This document shows positions 52,299-61,512 of a DNA stretch of 64,000 bases, one piece after another (position 1 is the stretch's first letter; every line of letters starts with the position of its first letter). Source of the stretch: an uncultured Synergistales bacterium (lineage in GTDB: Bacteria > Synergistota > Synergistia > Synergistales > Aminobacteriaceae); the NCBI GenBank assembly GCA_905233565.1, contig CAJOCL010000001.1, positions 124,001 through 188,000 on the forward strand, given 5' to 3'. The notes under the pieces are model-generated. The model searched no databases and was not told the origin of the DNA. It saw only the letters and a list, made by a program, of their open reading frames with translations. Position numbers and translations under genes: made by a program.

Positions 52299-53222
52299 AT
52301 GAAAAAAGTATTTATTGACGGGAGCGCAGGGACTACAGGGTTAAAGATTTATGAACGTCTGAGCCTGCGCAAAGATATTCAGTTAATAACGCTCACTGAG
52401 GAAACGCGCAAAGACATTAACGCACGCCGTAACGCGCTCAATGAGGCCGATATAGCGTTCTTGTGCCTCCCTGACGATGCCGCAAAAGAATCCGTATCAC
52501 TCGTAAGCAATCCTGACACGGCAATAATTGACACTTCAACGGCTCACAGGGTAAATCCCGAATGGGTCTACGGGCTTCCCGAACTTAAAGGACAGAGGGA
52601 AAAAGTCAGAGCTTCAAAGCGTGTAGCTAATCCCGGCTGCCACGCTACGGGATTTATTGCGCTGATTGCCCCGTTAGTTCAGAACGGAATTATTGAACGT
52701 GACGAAAAATTATCGTGCTTCTCGCTGACGGGTTATTCAGGTGGCGGAAAAAAGATGATTTCACAGTACGAGGCCGACGGAAGGGATAAACTTCTTGACG
52801 CTCCGAGACAGTACGGAATAACTCAGAAACATAAGCACCTCCCCGAAATGGCAAAAGTAAGCGGACTTGATATACTGCCTGTATTCTGCCCGATTGTCGC
52901 GCCGTATTTTGCAGGAATGGAAGTTACGGTTACGCTTCACGGATATGACATTAAGACGGTTAAAGAATGCTATTCAGATTATTATCATGACGGAGTTATT
53001 TACTTCACTGAGAATGATGAGTTTTCTGAAAACGGCTTTATTTCAGCAGGAGCGTTTGAGGGCCGTGATGATCTTGAAATCACGGTGCATGGAAATGATG
53101 AGCGTATTCTGCTTGTTTCGCGTTTCGACAACTTGGGGAAGGGCGCATCAGGTGCAGCAATTCAGAACATGAATATTCTGCTTGGAATTGACGAAAAAAC
53201 GGGGCTTAAAGTAAGGAGCTGA
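52299..53222 (+). CDS. argC: N-acetyl-gamma-glutamyl-phosphate reductase, short type
   Basis: Third step of arginine synthesis: NADPH-dependent reduction of N-acetylglutamyl phosphate. The 307 residues match the shorter type-2 ArgC. The nucleotide loop is IDGSAGTTGLKIYERL, the catalytic Cys is in NPGCHATGF (about residue 111), and the substrate motif HKHLPEM is present. First of argC-argB-argD; a GGAG site lies about 13 bases upstream in the dyad arm. Genes argJ, argF, argG and argH are not in the window. Confidence 0.94.
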   Translation: MKKVFIDGSAGTTGLKIYERLSLRKDIQLITLTEETRKDINARRNALNEADIAFLCLPDDAAKESVSLVSNPDTAIIDTSTAHRVNPEWVYGLPELKGQREKVRASKRVANPGCHATGFIALIAPLVQNGIIERDEKLSCFSLTGYSGGGKKMISQYEADGRDKLLDAPRQYGITQKHKHLPEMAKVSGLDILPVFCPIVAPYFAGMEVTVTLHGYDIKTVKECYSDYYHDGVIYFTENDEFSENGFISAGAFEGRDDLEITVHGNDERILLVSRFDNLGKGASGAAIQNMNILLGIDEKTGLKVRS

Positions 53223-53227
53223 AAATC

Positions 53228-54076
53228 ATGAAAGCAACAGAACGCGCAGAAATTCTCGTGCAGGCTCTGCCTTATATCAAAAAGTACACGGGGAAAATAG
53301 TAGTCATAAAATACGGCGGAAATGCAATGATTAATGATAATCTGAAACTTCAGGTTATGGAAGATATTGTTTTGCTTCGTCTTGTCGGGGTTAATGTCGT
53401 ACTTGTTCACGGCGGAGGCCCGGAAATTAACGCGCTTATGGACAGGTTGGGGAAAAAGCCTGAATTTGTTGACGGCCTGAGAGTTACGGATCAGGAGACT
53501 ATTGACATTGTTCAAATGGTCTTGGCAGGAAAAATAAATAAATCGCTCGTAAGTCTTCTTGAAACAAAAGGCGGAAGGGCTGTAGGGCTTTCAGGTATTG
53601 ACGATAAATTAATCGAGGCAAAATGCAAAGATGAGAGATTAGGGCTTGTCGGCGAGATAACAAAGATTAACCCGGAATGTGTCTATGGTCTTTTAACAAA
53701 AAATTATATTCCCGTAATCTCTACGATAGCATGCGGTGAAAACGGCGAAATTTTCAACATTAACGGCGATACGGCAGCGGCATATATAGCAGGTGCGCTG
53801 AAGGCTGAAAGATTGATAATGATGACTGATATTGCGGGAATTTTGCGCGACCCTAAAGACCCGTCAACATTAATTCCTGAAATAACTGTTTCAGAAGCTA
53901 AGAGGCTCAGGGAATCGGGCGTTATTTCAGGCGGAATGATACCTAAATCCGAATGCTGCATAAAAGCAATCACTGAAGGAGTCAACAAAGTTATAATAAT
54001 GGACGGTCGTGTACCTCATTCAATATTGATAGAGCTGCTGACTGATGAGGGCGCGGGTACGATGTTTTTAGCTTAA
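53228..54076 (+). CDS. argB: Acetylglutamate kinase
   Basis: Second step of arginine synthesis, phosphorylating N-acetylglutamate; 282 residues. Motifs: VVIKYGGNAMI (Lys and Gly loop), VLVHGGGPEINALMDRLG, GLRVTDQETIDIVQMVL, NINGDTAAAYIAGALKAERLIMMTDIAGI and GGMIPKSECCIKAI near the C-terminus. The N-terminal helix before the KYGG motif is typical of arginine-inhibited hexameric forms, so feedback control by arginine is plausible. It starts five bases after argC; both lie in one transcript with argD. Confidence 0.96.
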   Translation: MKATERAEILVQALPYIKKYTGKIVVIKYGGNAMINDNLKLQVMEDIVLLRLVGVNVVLVHGGGPEINALMDRLGKKPEFVDGLRVTDQETIDIVQMVLAGKINKSLVSLLETKGGRAVGLSGIDDKLIEAKCKDERLGLVGEITKINPECVYGLLTKNYIPVISTIACGENGEIFNINGDTAAAYIAGALKAERLIMMTDIAGILRDPKDPSTLIPEITVSEAKRLRESGVISGGMIPKSECCIKAITEGVNKVIIMDGRVPHSILIELLTDEGAGTMFLA

Positions 54077-54097
54077 AAAACGGAGATGATGTTAAAC

Positions 54098-55258
54098 ATG
54101 AACATTCAGGAACTTGACAGGGAATATGTAGCAGGAACTTACAGCCGCTTTCCCGTAGTAATAACGGCTGGCAAAGGCTCATTGGTTACGGACATTGATG
54201 GGAATGACTATATAGATCTTACTTCAGGAATCGCAGTAAATTCATTCGGTGCCTGTGATGAAGTCTGGTATAAGGCGATATGTTCACAGGCCGCAAAAAT
54301 TCAGCATATGTCAAACTTATTCTACACTGAACCCTGCGCAAAACTCGCACATATGCTTTGTGAAAGAACGGGAATGAAAAAAGTATTTTTTTCAAACTCA
54401 GGAGCGGAAGCAAATGAATGCGCGGTAAAGACTGCAAGAAAATACGCAGCCGATAAAAAAGGCGGGGACTATTACACGGTTATAACGCTGAAAAACAGTT
54501 TTCACGGACGGACAATAACGATGCTTTCGGCAACGGGGCAGGATCATTATCACGAGTTATTCAGGCCGCTTACGCCGGGATTTGTACACGCTGAACCCGA
54601 CAATATAGACTATATGAAGACGCTTGCAGATGCTCACAAGACTGCAGCAATAATGATTGAATGCGTTCAGGGCGAGGGCGGTGTTGTGGCGTTAAGCCAA
54701 GAATATGTCAAGGCCGTTGCTGAGTTTGCAAAAGAGAATGATATTATTCTTATTGTTGACGAGGTACAGACAGGCAACGGACGTTCAGGACAGTTATACA
54801 GCTACATGAATTACGGGATTGAGCCTGATATAGTTTCGACGGCTAAGGGGCTTGCGGGCGGTCTTCCTTTGGGGGCAACGTTAATGGGCGAAAAGGTAAA
54901 AGATACCCTGAAAGCTGGGGATCACGGATCGACTTTCGGCGGAAATCCCGTAGCCTGTGCAGGAGGCGTTAGCATTCTCGAACGAATTGACAAGGCTTTG
55001 TTGTCAGGAGTCAGGGAAAAGAGCAAATTCCTTTTTGAGACGTTCAAAGGGGCTCAGGGAATTGAGCAGGTTTCAGGAATGGGGCTTATGATGGGGCTGA
55101 AGACGACTAAACCGGCTAAAGAAGTTGTTAATGCCTGTATTGCTGAAGGCGTTTTGTGTCTGACGGCAAAAGACAGAGTGAGATTGCTGCCTGCGCTTAA
55201 TATTCCTGATGACCTGTTAAAGAAAGCTGCTGAAGTAATCAAGAAGTGCTGTGCTTAA
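54098..55258 (+). CDS. argD: Acetylornithine aminotransferase
   Basis: PLP-dependent class III transaminase that makes N-acetylornithine. Of the three in-frame ATG codons (54086, 54089, 54098) I chose the last, MNIQELDREYVAGTY, since the GGAG site is about 12 bases before it; the earlier ones are too close. From there 386 residues. Features: DIDGNDYIDLTSGIAVNSFG, FFSNSGAEANECAVKTAR, ENSFHGRT-type loop (KNSFHGRTITMLSATG), VDEVQTGNGRSG, and the Schiff-base Lys in STAKGLAGGLPLGA. A related role in lysine synthesis as succinyl-DAP transaminase is known for ArgD. The third gene of the arg operon. Confidence 0.94.
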   Translation: MNIQELDREYVAGTYSRFPVVITAGKGSLVTDIDGNDYIDLTSGIAVNSFGACDEVWYKAICSQAAKIQHMSNLFYTEPCAKLAHMLCERTGMKKVFFSNSGAEANECAVKTARKYAADKKGGDYYTVITLKNSFHGRTITMLSATGQDHYHELFRPLTPGFVHAEPDNIDYMKTLADAHKTAAIMIECVQGEGGVVALSQEYVKAVAEFAKENDIILIVDEVQTGNGRSGQLYSYMNYGIEPDIVSTAKGLAGGLPLGATLMGEKVKDTLKAGDHGSTFGGNPVACAGGVSILERIDKALLSGVREKSKFLFETFKGAQGIEQVSGMGLMMGLKTTKPAKEVVNACIAEGVLCLTAKDRVRLLPALNIPDDLLKKAAEVIKKCCA

Positions 55259-55332
55259 AATCTTGCAAAACGGACAAAGAAAATCTAAAATTGTCTGGAT
55301 ATTTTGAAACATGAAAGGACTTGAAATCTATC

Positions 55333-56511
55333 ATGCCCAAACTCAGCGACAGAGTAGGAACTTTCACCGACTCAGTTATACGCCGTATGACAAGAATCTG
55401 CAACAAGTACGGAGCCATTAACTTATCGCAGGGCTTCCCCGACTGGGATCCGCCCAAAGAAATGCTGGACTCTTTGGCAAAAGCAGCTTACACGGGGCCG
55501 CACCAGTACGCAATAACTTTCGGCGCGAAAAACTTCCGTGACGCAATCTGCGCAAAACAGAGCAAAGCAATCGGCCGCGAAATTGACCCCGAAACGGAAA
55601 TCGTAATTACATGCGGTTCAACCGAAGCAATGATGGCCGCAATGATGACGATATGCAATCCGGGCGATAAAGTTATGGTATTCTCTCCGTTCTATGAAAA
55701 TTACGGGGCTGACTCGATTTTGTCAGGAGCATCGCCGATTTACATTCCTTTAGTCCCTCCGACATATGACTATGATATTAACCTGATTGAAGAAGGTTTC
55801 AAGAAGGGCGCAAAAGCTATCGTTATATGCAACCCCTCGAACCCGTGCGGAAAAGTCTTCACCGTTGAAGAGCTTACGGAAATCGGAAATCTTGCACTCA
55901 AGTATGATGCATATATCGTTACTGATGAAGTATATGAACATATAGTTTTTGACCCTTACAAGCACGTACACGCTTCGGCACTTCCTGGAATGTTCGACCA
56001 CGTAATAACATGCAACTCGCTTTCAAAAACGTACTCGATAACCGGCTGGCGTTTGGGATATTTGATCGGCCCTGCTGATGTTGTTGACGGAGCGAGGAAA
56101 GTTCACGACTTCTTGACGGTTGGAGCCGCTGCACCTTTGCAGGAAGCTGCAACTCAGGCTTTCTTGCTGCCTGACAGTTATTATGACGAACTAAAAGAAA
56201 AATACACGCATAAGAGAGACAGATTTCTTGCAGGTCTTGACGAGGCCGGATTAAAGCACAATATACCGCAGGGATCTTATTTCGTAATGGTCGATATTTC
56301 AAACTTCCTTGAACTTCCGCAGTTCAAAGGCTGGAGCGATCTTGAGTTCTGCGAATGGGTCATAAAAAATATAGGCGTTGCGGCCGTACCCGGCTCAAGT
56401 TTCTTCAAAGAGCCTGTAAATAACCTGATACGCTTCCATTTTGCGCGCTCAGACGAAACACTTGACGAGGCAATAAGGCGTTTAAGGAAAATGGCCGAGC
56501 TTCTGAAATAA
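55333..56511 (+). CDS. Class I PLP aminotransferase
   Basis: Fold-type I aminotransferase of 392 residues from the ATG at 55333 (a TTG at 55321 is one base from the AAGGA site). Motifs: NLSQGFPDWDPPKEML, the tyrosine in QYAITFGAKNFRDAI, CGSTEAMMAAMMTI, NPSNPCGKVF, DEVYEHIVFD, the Schiff-base Lys in SLSKTYSITGWRLGY, and the Arg in FHFARSDE that holds the carboxylate. The pattern resembles methionine- or kynurenine-type aminotransferases (YbdL-like) rather than AspC. The exact amino acid is open. It follows argD by 74 bases and may share the operon. Confidence 0.88.
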   Translation: MPKLSDRVGTFTDSVIRRMTRICNKYGAINLSQGFPDWDPPKEMLDSLAKAAYTGPHQYAITFGAKNFRDAICAKQSKAIGREIDPETEIVITCGSTEAMMAAMMTICNPGDKVMVFSPFYENYGADSILSGASPIYIPLVPPTYDYDINLIEEGFKKGAKAIVICNPSNPCGKVFTVEELTEIGNLALKYDAYIVTDEVYEHIVFDPYKHVHASALPGMFDHVITCNSLSKTYSITGWRLGYLIGPADVVDGARKVHDFLTVGAAAPLQEAATQAFLLPDSYYDELKEKYTHKRDRFLAGLDEAGLKHNIPQGSYFVMVDISNFLELPQFKGWSDLEFCEWVIKNIGVAAVPGSSFFKEPVNNLIRFHFARSDETLDEAIRRLRKMAELLK

Positions 56512-56526
56512 TAATAAATAATAATC

Positions 56527-57573
56527 ATGAAGATACTTGTGGCGATGAGCGGAGGCGTTGACAGCAGCGTCACCGCTTATCTTTGCAAAATTAAATATGA
56601 CGTCTGCAAAGGTTCAACAATGATTCTTGCTGACAGTTCTGCTGACAGCGTAAGTGATGCTGAGGCCGTATGCAGTATACTCGGAATTGAACACGAAGTT
56701 ATTAACTTAGCTGAGATGTTCAGAAAAAAAGTTATAGAAAAATTCATAAATGTTTATGAATCCGGCGGAACTCCTAATCCCTGCATTGAGTGCAACAAGT
56801 TTCTGAAGTTCGGGGAATTTCTTAGACATGCTGAAGTCTGCGGCTTTGAAAGAATTTCAACAGGTCATTATGCCGTAATTGAACGGGATAATTCAGGCCG
56901 TTATCTTTTGAAAAAGGCTGCCGATTTATCAAGGGATCAGAGCTATGTTTTATACATGCTGAATCAGGAAGTTTTAGCGCGTGTTGATTTTCCTTTGGGC
57001 GGAATGCTTAAATCTGAAGTCAGGGAACTTGCATATAAACTGGGTTTCAAAAACGCAAAAAAGCATGACTCACAAGATATTTGCTTCGTACCTGACGGCG
57101 ATTACCCTTCATTCATTGAGGCATATACAGGGAAGATTTACAAGTCAGGAAATTTTATAGATAAATCAGGAAATATATTAGGCACTCACAAGGGGATAAT
57201 ACATTACACGGCAGGACAGAGAAGGGGATTAGGCGTTGCGGCAAAATCAAGGCTCTATGTATCAGAGATTGACGCAGGGAAAAACACAATAACCCTTGTT
57301 CCTGAAAATGAAGCAGGCTTATATGTAAAAAAAATCACTGTCAGCGATGTCAATATAATTGCGTTTGACGAACTGCCCGAAAACTTCAGAGCATCCGTAA
57401 AGACAAGATACAGGCAGAAAGAAATTCCGGCGGTTATTAACCGAACCGGAATTAATGAGCTTGTTATTGAGTTTCATGAAAATCTGAAAGCCCCCGCGAT
57501 CGGTCAGGCCGCCGTTATTTATGACGGTGATTACGTCATCGGCGGAGGCACTATTTCAGGGCTTCTTGATTAA
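56527..57573 (+). CDS. mnmA: tRNA-specific 2-thiouridylase
   Basis: Makes the 2-thio group of wobble uridine 34 in tRNA-Lys, -Glu and -Gln. The 348 residues are complete. PP-loop motif is MSGGVDSSVTAYL; the two catalytic Cys residues are Cys86 in GTPNPCIECNKFL and Cys186 in DSQDICFVPDGDYP. The GQRRGLGV and LYVSEIDAGKNTI blocks of the central and C-terminal domains are also present. It begins 15 bases after the aminotransferase stop. Its 3' end overlaps larE on the opposite strand by 23 bases. Confidence 0.95.
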   Translation: MKILVAMSGGVDSSVTAYLCKIKYDVCKGSTMILADSSADSVSDAEAVCSILGIEHEVINLAEMFRKKVIEKFINVYESGGTPNPCIECNKFLKFGEFLRHAEVCGFERISTGHYAVIERDNSGRYLLKKAADLSRDQSYVLYMLNQEVLARVDFPLGGMLKSEVRELAYKLGFKNAKKHDSQDICFVPDGDYPSFIEAYTGKIYKSGNFIDKSGNILGTHKGIIHYTAGQRRGLGVAAKSRLYVSEIDAGKNTITLVPENEAGLYVKKITVSDVNIIAFDELPENFRASVKTRYRQKEIPAVINRTGINELVIEFHENLKAPAIGQAAVIYDGDYVIGGGTISGLLD

Positions 57574-58357
57574 TTGTCTCGTTCATGCTCCCTGGTCTGT
57601 AGCCTTTAAGGTCAAGAGTAATGTACGAAAATCCGAGCTTTTTCAGATCATCATAAATTTTTGACCGTATATCAGCCTGAATAATTTTCGTGAAATCTTC
57701 GGGAAGTATTTCAATTCTCGCTATACTCCCGTGAATACGCACCCTGAACTGTACGAATCCCAATTCACTAAGCAGGTTTTCAGCCTGTTCAACCATGTTC
57801 AGTTTTTCACGCGTAATCTCTTCCCCGTAAACAAATCTTGACGCTAAACAGGCAAACGAAGGCTTATCCCATGTCGGGAGGCCGAGAGCGCGCGACATTT
57901 TACGGATTTCAGATTTTGTTATGTTGCAGACCCTCAAAGGGCTGATTATCCCAAGTTCTTCAAGAGCCTTAATGCCCGGCCTGTAATCGGTTAAATCATC
58001 AGGGTTTGAGCCGTCAATAACTGTTGATATTCCGTTCTCGTGCGCTGCCTGCAAAATTTGCGTGAAAATTGCCCTTTTGCAGAGATAACATCTTACAGGC
58101 GGATTTTTGGTGAAGCCGTATATTTTTCTTTCGTCTACTGGAATTATTATCTGTTTTATTCCGTTCTTTTCACAAAAAGCCTTTGCCTCGTTAATTTCAC
58201 TTTTAGCCGTGAAAGATGATGTTATTGTCGCAGCGATGGCCTTATCTCCTAAGACATCATGGGAGACTTTCAGCAGCAATGTACTGTCAACCCCTCCTGA
58301 AAAAGCGACTGCAACGCTCCCGAGTGATCTTATATATTCCTGAAGTATCTTGAGCAA
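57551..58357 (-). CDS. larE: ATP-dependent sacrificial sulfur transferase LarE
   Basis: PP-loop enzyme of 268 residues that donates sulfur (in the classical form from its own cysteine) to the nickel-pincer cofactor of lactate racemase and relatives. Motifs: FSGGVDSTLLLKVSHD (ATP), NPPVRCYLCKR (Cys90 and Cys93), DGSNPDDLTDYRPG, and the sacrificed Cys170 in PSFACLASRFVYGEE. Extra Cys residues could hold an iron-sulfur cluster as in some LarE proteins. larA, larB and larC are not here, so the cofactor pathway is split or only partly present. Its relation to mnmA is only positional and by fold. Confidence 0.9.
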   Translation of the reverse strand: MLKILQEYIRSLGSVAVAFSGGVDSTLLLKVSHDVLGDKAIAATITSSFTAKSEINEAKAFCEKNGIKQIIIPVDERKIYGFTKNPPVRCYLCKRAIFTQILQAAHENGISTVIDGSNPDDLTDYRPGIKALEELGIISPLRVCNITKSEIRKMSRALGLPTWDKPSFACLASRFVYGEEITREKLNMVEQAENLLSELGFVQFRVRIHGSIARIEILPEDFTKIIQADIRSKIYDDLKKLGFSYITLDLKGYRPGSMNETINQEALK

Positions 58358-58449
58358 AATAATATCCCTCCTTCTATCACTTGTTATAATATTACATTAC
58401 AAACTAATTTCATGAAAGGCAAAAATTTTTATCTCGTTAAGTATTAATC

Positions 58450-59466
58450 ATGAAAAGCAGCATGACTATTAAAGATATTAAGCAGCTTCCTAAAAACTCA
58501 GAATTTGAAGTTCTCGGCATAATTTCTAAATTTACGCGCCGTAAAGACAGAAACGATAATCCGTTCTGGGAGATTACAATTTCTGACCCCACCTGCGATA
58601 TTGACGGCAAAGTCTGGCCTGCGTCAACATGGCGGAATACTCAGGGCGGTGATGATTTCCCGATTGACCCGGATAACTGCGGACTGAAATTTGAGGGCTC
58701 AAGCGTCAGGGTTCAGGGTCTTATTGCAGAATACAGAGAGCAGATACAGTATAATTTCACTGAAGTCTGTTATCTTGACCAGAACGATTACCCGCCTAAT
58801 TCTTTTGTCAGGCGTTCGCCGTTAAAAAGTGAATATCTTGAAGACAAATTCTTAAATTTAATTGCTGAAATCAAAGATACAAAGCTAAGAGAGTTCACTG
58901 AAAACGCATTTTTCAAGCACGGTTTATGGGAAAAATTCAAAACATGGCCGGCAGCAGTAACGCTTCACCACGCTTACACGGGCGGACTTCTTGAACATTC
59001 AGTTTCAGTTGCCATCGGCGCAATGGATCTGGCGCGTCATTATTCGGATTTCATGATACCCGTTAATATGGATATAGTAATCGCAGGTGCTTTGCTCCAT
59101 GACATCGGCAAACTTGAGGCCTATTCGATTTCGCCCGTTACGCAGATGACGGCAAGCGGCAACGCAATAGATCATATTGCTTTGGGTTACAGCATGTTCA
59201 TGAGGATTGCAGAGGCTGAAAACCTCGACAGCAATACGGCTTTGCTGCTGGGGCATATAATCATAAGCCATCACGGAAGACTTGAATACGGTTCGCCGGT
59301 AATGCCCGTCATTCCTGAGGCTTTTATCGTGAATGCCGCAGATGATACTGATTTCAAGCTGTCTTACTGGAAATCACAGATTGAAAGCCTGAATAACCAG
59401 AGTGATATGACTGATTACCTGCCTGCGGTTGAGCGCAGACTGTGGCGCGGTTCAAGCACAAAATGA
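58450..59466 (+). CDS. YhaM-type HD-domain 3'-5' exoribonuclease
   Basis: Nuclease of 338 residues with an N-terminal OB-fold (about 10-100: EFEVLGIISKFTRRKDRNDNPFWEITISD; GSSVRVQGLIAEYREQIQYNFTEV) and a central HD domain (about 170-280: HHAYTGGLLEHSVSVA, AGALLHDIGKLEAYS, and GHIIISHHGRLEYGSP with its second His pair). This two-domain order is that of Bacillus YhaM, a manganese-dependent exoribonuclease in RNA turnover. Only a weak ribosome site is seen. The gene opens a tight rightward group; its stop overlaps the next start by four bases. Confidence 0.88.
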   Translation: MKSSMTIKDIKQLPKNSEFEVLGIISKFTRRKDRNDNPFWEITISDPTCDIDGKVWPASTWRNTQGGDDFPIDPDNCGLKFEGSSVRVQGLIAEYREQIQYNFTEVCYLDQNDYPPNSFVRRSPLKSEYLEDKFLNLIAEIKDTKLREFTENAFFKHGLWEKFKTWPAAVTLHHAYTGGLLEHSVSVAIGAMDLARHYSDFMIPVNMDIVIAGALLHDIGKLEAYSISPVTQMTASGNAIDHIALGYSMFMRIAEAENLDSNTALLLGHIIISHHGRLEYGSPVMPVIPEAFIVNAADDTDFKLSYWKSQIESLNNQSDMTDYLPAVERRLWRGSSTK

Positions 59467-60383
59467 GCAGCGTTTTCACAATAACAAGAGATGATGACGG
59501 GCGGAGATTGGACAGGACTTTACGTTCAATGTTCAAGACCGTAACTCTCGGTTCGATAATGAGCGCAATACGGAGGGGCGAAATACGCATAAACGGCTCA
59601 AAAGTCCGTGACGTAAGCAGAAGGCTCAGTGAAGGTGATGAATTGTCCGTAACTTGGAAAATTAACCAAAAACATGAAATCCCGAAGAATACAGGCTGGG
59701 GAAAAATACGGGTGATTTATCAGTCTGAAAGCGTTTTGATATTAAACAAACCTTCAGGAATGTTAGTTCAGCCCGACACAAAGAACGGCGACAGCGTAAT
59801 CTCCCGTGTATGGGGAGTTATGGGCAGCAAAAATGCTTCTGCCGTTCACAGGTTAGACAGGAACACTACGGGAGTTCTTGCCGTTGCTCTTCATGGTGAT
59901 TCACTTAGGGCAATGGAGGAACTTTTCAAGTCAAGAAGAGTACGCAAATTCTACATGGCCGTAACGGTCGGAAAAATGCCTGACGAAATCACGATCGATG
60001 CACCTCTTCTCAAAGACTCTGAAAATAATCTCGTTAAAGTCAGCTCTGACGGCCTGAAAGCCGTAACTCACTGCAAGCGCCTGAGCTATAACGGTGAATA
60101 TTCTTTAGTAATGCTTGAATTATTGACGGGCAGAACCCATCAGGCACGTGTTCACGCTGCATATTCAAAGCACCCTATACTTGGAGACAGAAAATACGGC
60201 GATTTTGATTCAAACAGAAAAGAAAAGAATGTTGCGCGCCCTTTCCTTCACGCCTATAAACTGCAATTCCCCGATAATCTTCATGAGTCATTAAGCTGTG
60301 TTGAAGGTAAGAGCTTTATTGCAGAACTGCCTGATGACATGAAAAATTTTATTGACGAACGGGGGCTGAATTATGAGGCTTAA
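59463..60383 (+). CDS. RluC/RluD-family 23S rRNA pseudouridine synthase
   Basis: Converts uridine to pseudouridine in 23S rRNA. The chosen start is ATG at 59463, overlapping the YhaM-like stop (ATGA); 306 residues. N-terminal S4 RNA-binding domain: RRLDRTLRSMFKTVTLGS with MSAIRRGEIRINGSKV. Catalytic core: VLILNKPSGMLVQPD, the Asp-bearing VHRLDRNTTGVL (about residue 131), KFYMAVTVG, and LLTGRTHQARVHAAYSKHPILGD. It overlaps the next gene by 11 bases, so coupling is likely. The exact rRNA position cannot be told. Confidence 0.92.
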   Translation: MSSVFTITRDDDGRRLDRTLRSMFKTVTLGSIMSAIRRGEIRINGSKVRDVSRRLSEGDELSVTWKINQKHEIPKNTGWGKIRVIYQSESVLILNKPSGMLVQPDTKNGDSVISRVWGVMGSKNASAVHRLDRNTTGVLAVALHGDSLRAMEELFKSRRVRKFYMAVTVGKMPDEITIDAPLLKDSENNLVKVSSDGLKAVTHCKRLSYNGEYSLVMLELLTGRTHQARVHAAYSKHPILGDRKYGDFDSNRKEKNVARPFLHAYKLQFPDNLHESLSCVEGKSFIAELPDDMKNFIDERGLNYEA

Positions 60384-61512
60384 AGGTCTTGTATTAAGAA
60401 TAATAATCGCGCTGATAATCTCATATGCTGCATACATAATTACTGATAATATCGCCGTAAATAACTGGAACAACAGCGAATCTTTAATAGTTCAGGTCAT
60501 CGAAGCAGGTGAAGAGAGCGTTGTAACTTCAGATAATGATAATAATGAAGACAATGAAGACAGATATGAAACTTTGCAGCGAGATACGGTCATGAACATA
60601 TTATCAGGCAATGACGCAGGAAAAACAATAAACGTTAAAACCGTAAGATTAGCGGGAAGCAGTCTTAACGTATCAGCAGGGAACAGATATTTATTAGTCT
60701 GGGATACTTTTGAAGACGGCCATGTACAATACTCGATCGCCGATGCTTTCAGGGTTCCTTCTGTGCTGTGCGTTATATTTCTTGTCTGTACGCTGTTAAT
60801 GGCTTTCACTGGCTGGCGCGGATTTTTCGCACTTCTCGGGCTCGGAGCGTCAATATTCATTCTTGTTTTTGCGATGATTCCCCTTGTCGTTCGGGGCTGG
60901 GATTCAGTGTGGCTCGCAATAGCGTCGGTTTTCATAATTTCAACAATAACTATATTATGTGTCGTCCGTCATTCAAGATACAGGATTGCGGCACTGACAG
61001 GGACATTGGGCGGTGTAACAGGCGGATTCCTCTGCGGTGCCGTAATGGTCTACTTGTGGAAATTGACGGGCTTGGCCGGTGAAGGTTCTGCGCTGCTTGC
61101 GTCAACACTGCCTTTTTTGAACATGAGGGGATTATTGCTTGCGAGCGTATTAATAGGCTCAATCGGTGCCGTTCTCGATGTCAGCATTTCGATAACCGCC
61201 TCAATGTCTGAATTTGTAGATTACGACGAGAATATACACTTGGACAGGCTTTTAATTGCGGGCTTAAACGTCGGTACTGAAGTTCTCGGAAGCATGATTA
61301 ACACCCTAATACTTGCATATATGGGTAGTGCGCTGCCTATGGCCGTATTGATAAGCAGTGCAGGGGCTGAACTTTCAGGAATATTAAACGATCCATATAT
61401 AGCTCAGGAAATTGTACAGAGTTTAGCCGGGACATTGGGGTTATTGTTCACGATTCCCGCATCGGCTTTCAGTTTTGTTACTGTCCATTCATTGAGGCGT
61501 GATGATGATTAG
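60373..61512 (+). CDS. YibE/F family membrane protein
   Basis: Integral membrane protein of 379 residues. One N-terminal helix (LVLRIIIALIISYAAYIITD) leads to a soluble domain with SAGNRYLLVWDTFEDGHVQYSIADAF, then about six or seven helices typical of YibE/F: LGLGASIFILVFAMIPLVV, TGTLGGVTGGFLCGAVMVY, LLASVLIGSIGAVLDVSISITASM and ALPMAVLISSAGAELSGIL. An acidic low-complexity stretch (DNDNNEDNEDRYE) marks the extracellular loop. Function unknown. It overlaps the pseudouridine synthase gene and the Ppx/GppA gene. Confidence 0.88.
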   Translation: MRLKGLVLRIIIALIISYAAYIITDNIAVNNWNNSESLIVQVIEAGEESVVTSDNDNNEDNEDRYETLQRDTVMNILSGNDAGKTINVKTVRLAGSSLNVSAGNRYLLVWDTFEDGHVQYSIADAFRVPSVLCVIFLVCTLLMAFTGWRGFFALLGLGASIFILVFAMIPLVVRGWDSVWLAIASVFIISTITILCVVRHSRYRIAALTGTLGGVTGGFLCGAVMVYLWKLTGLAGEGSALLASTLPFLNMRGLLLASVLIGSIGAVLDVSISITASMSEFVDYDENIHLDRLLIAGLNVGTEVLGSMINTLILAYMGSALPMAVLISSAGAELSGILNDPYIAQEIVQSLAGTLGLLFTIPASAFSFVTVHSLRRDDD

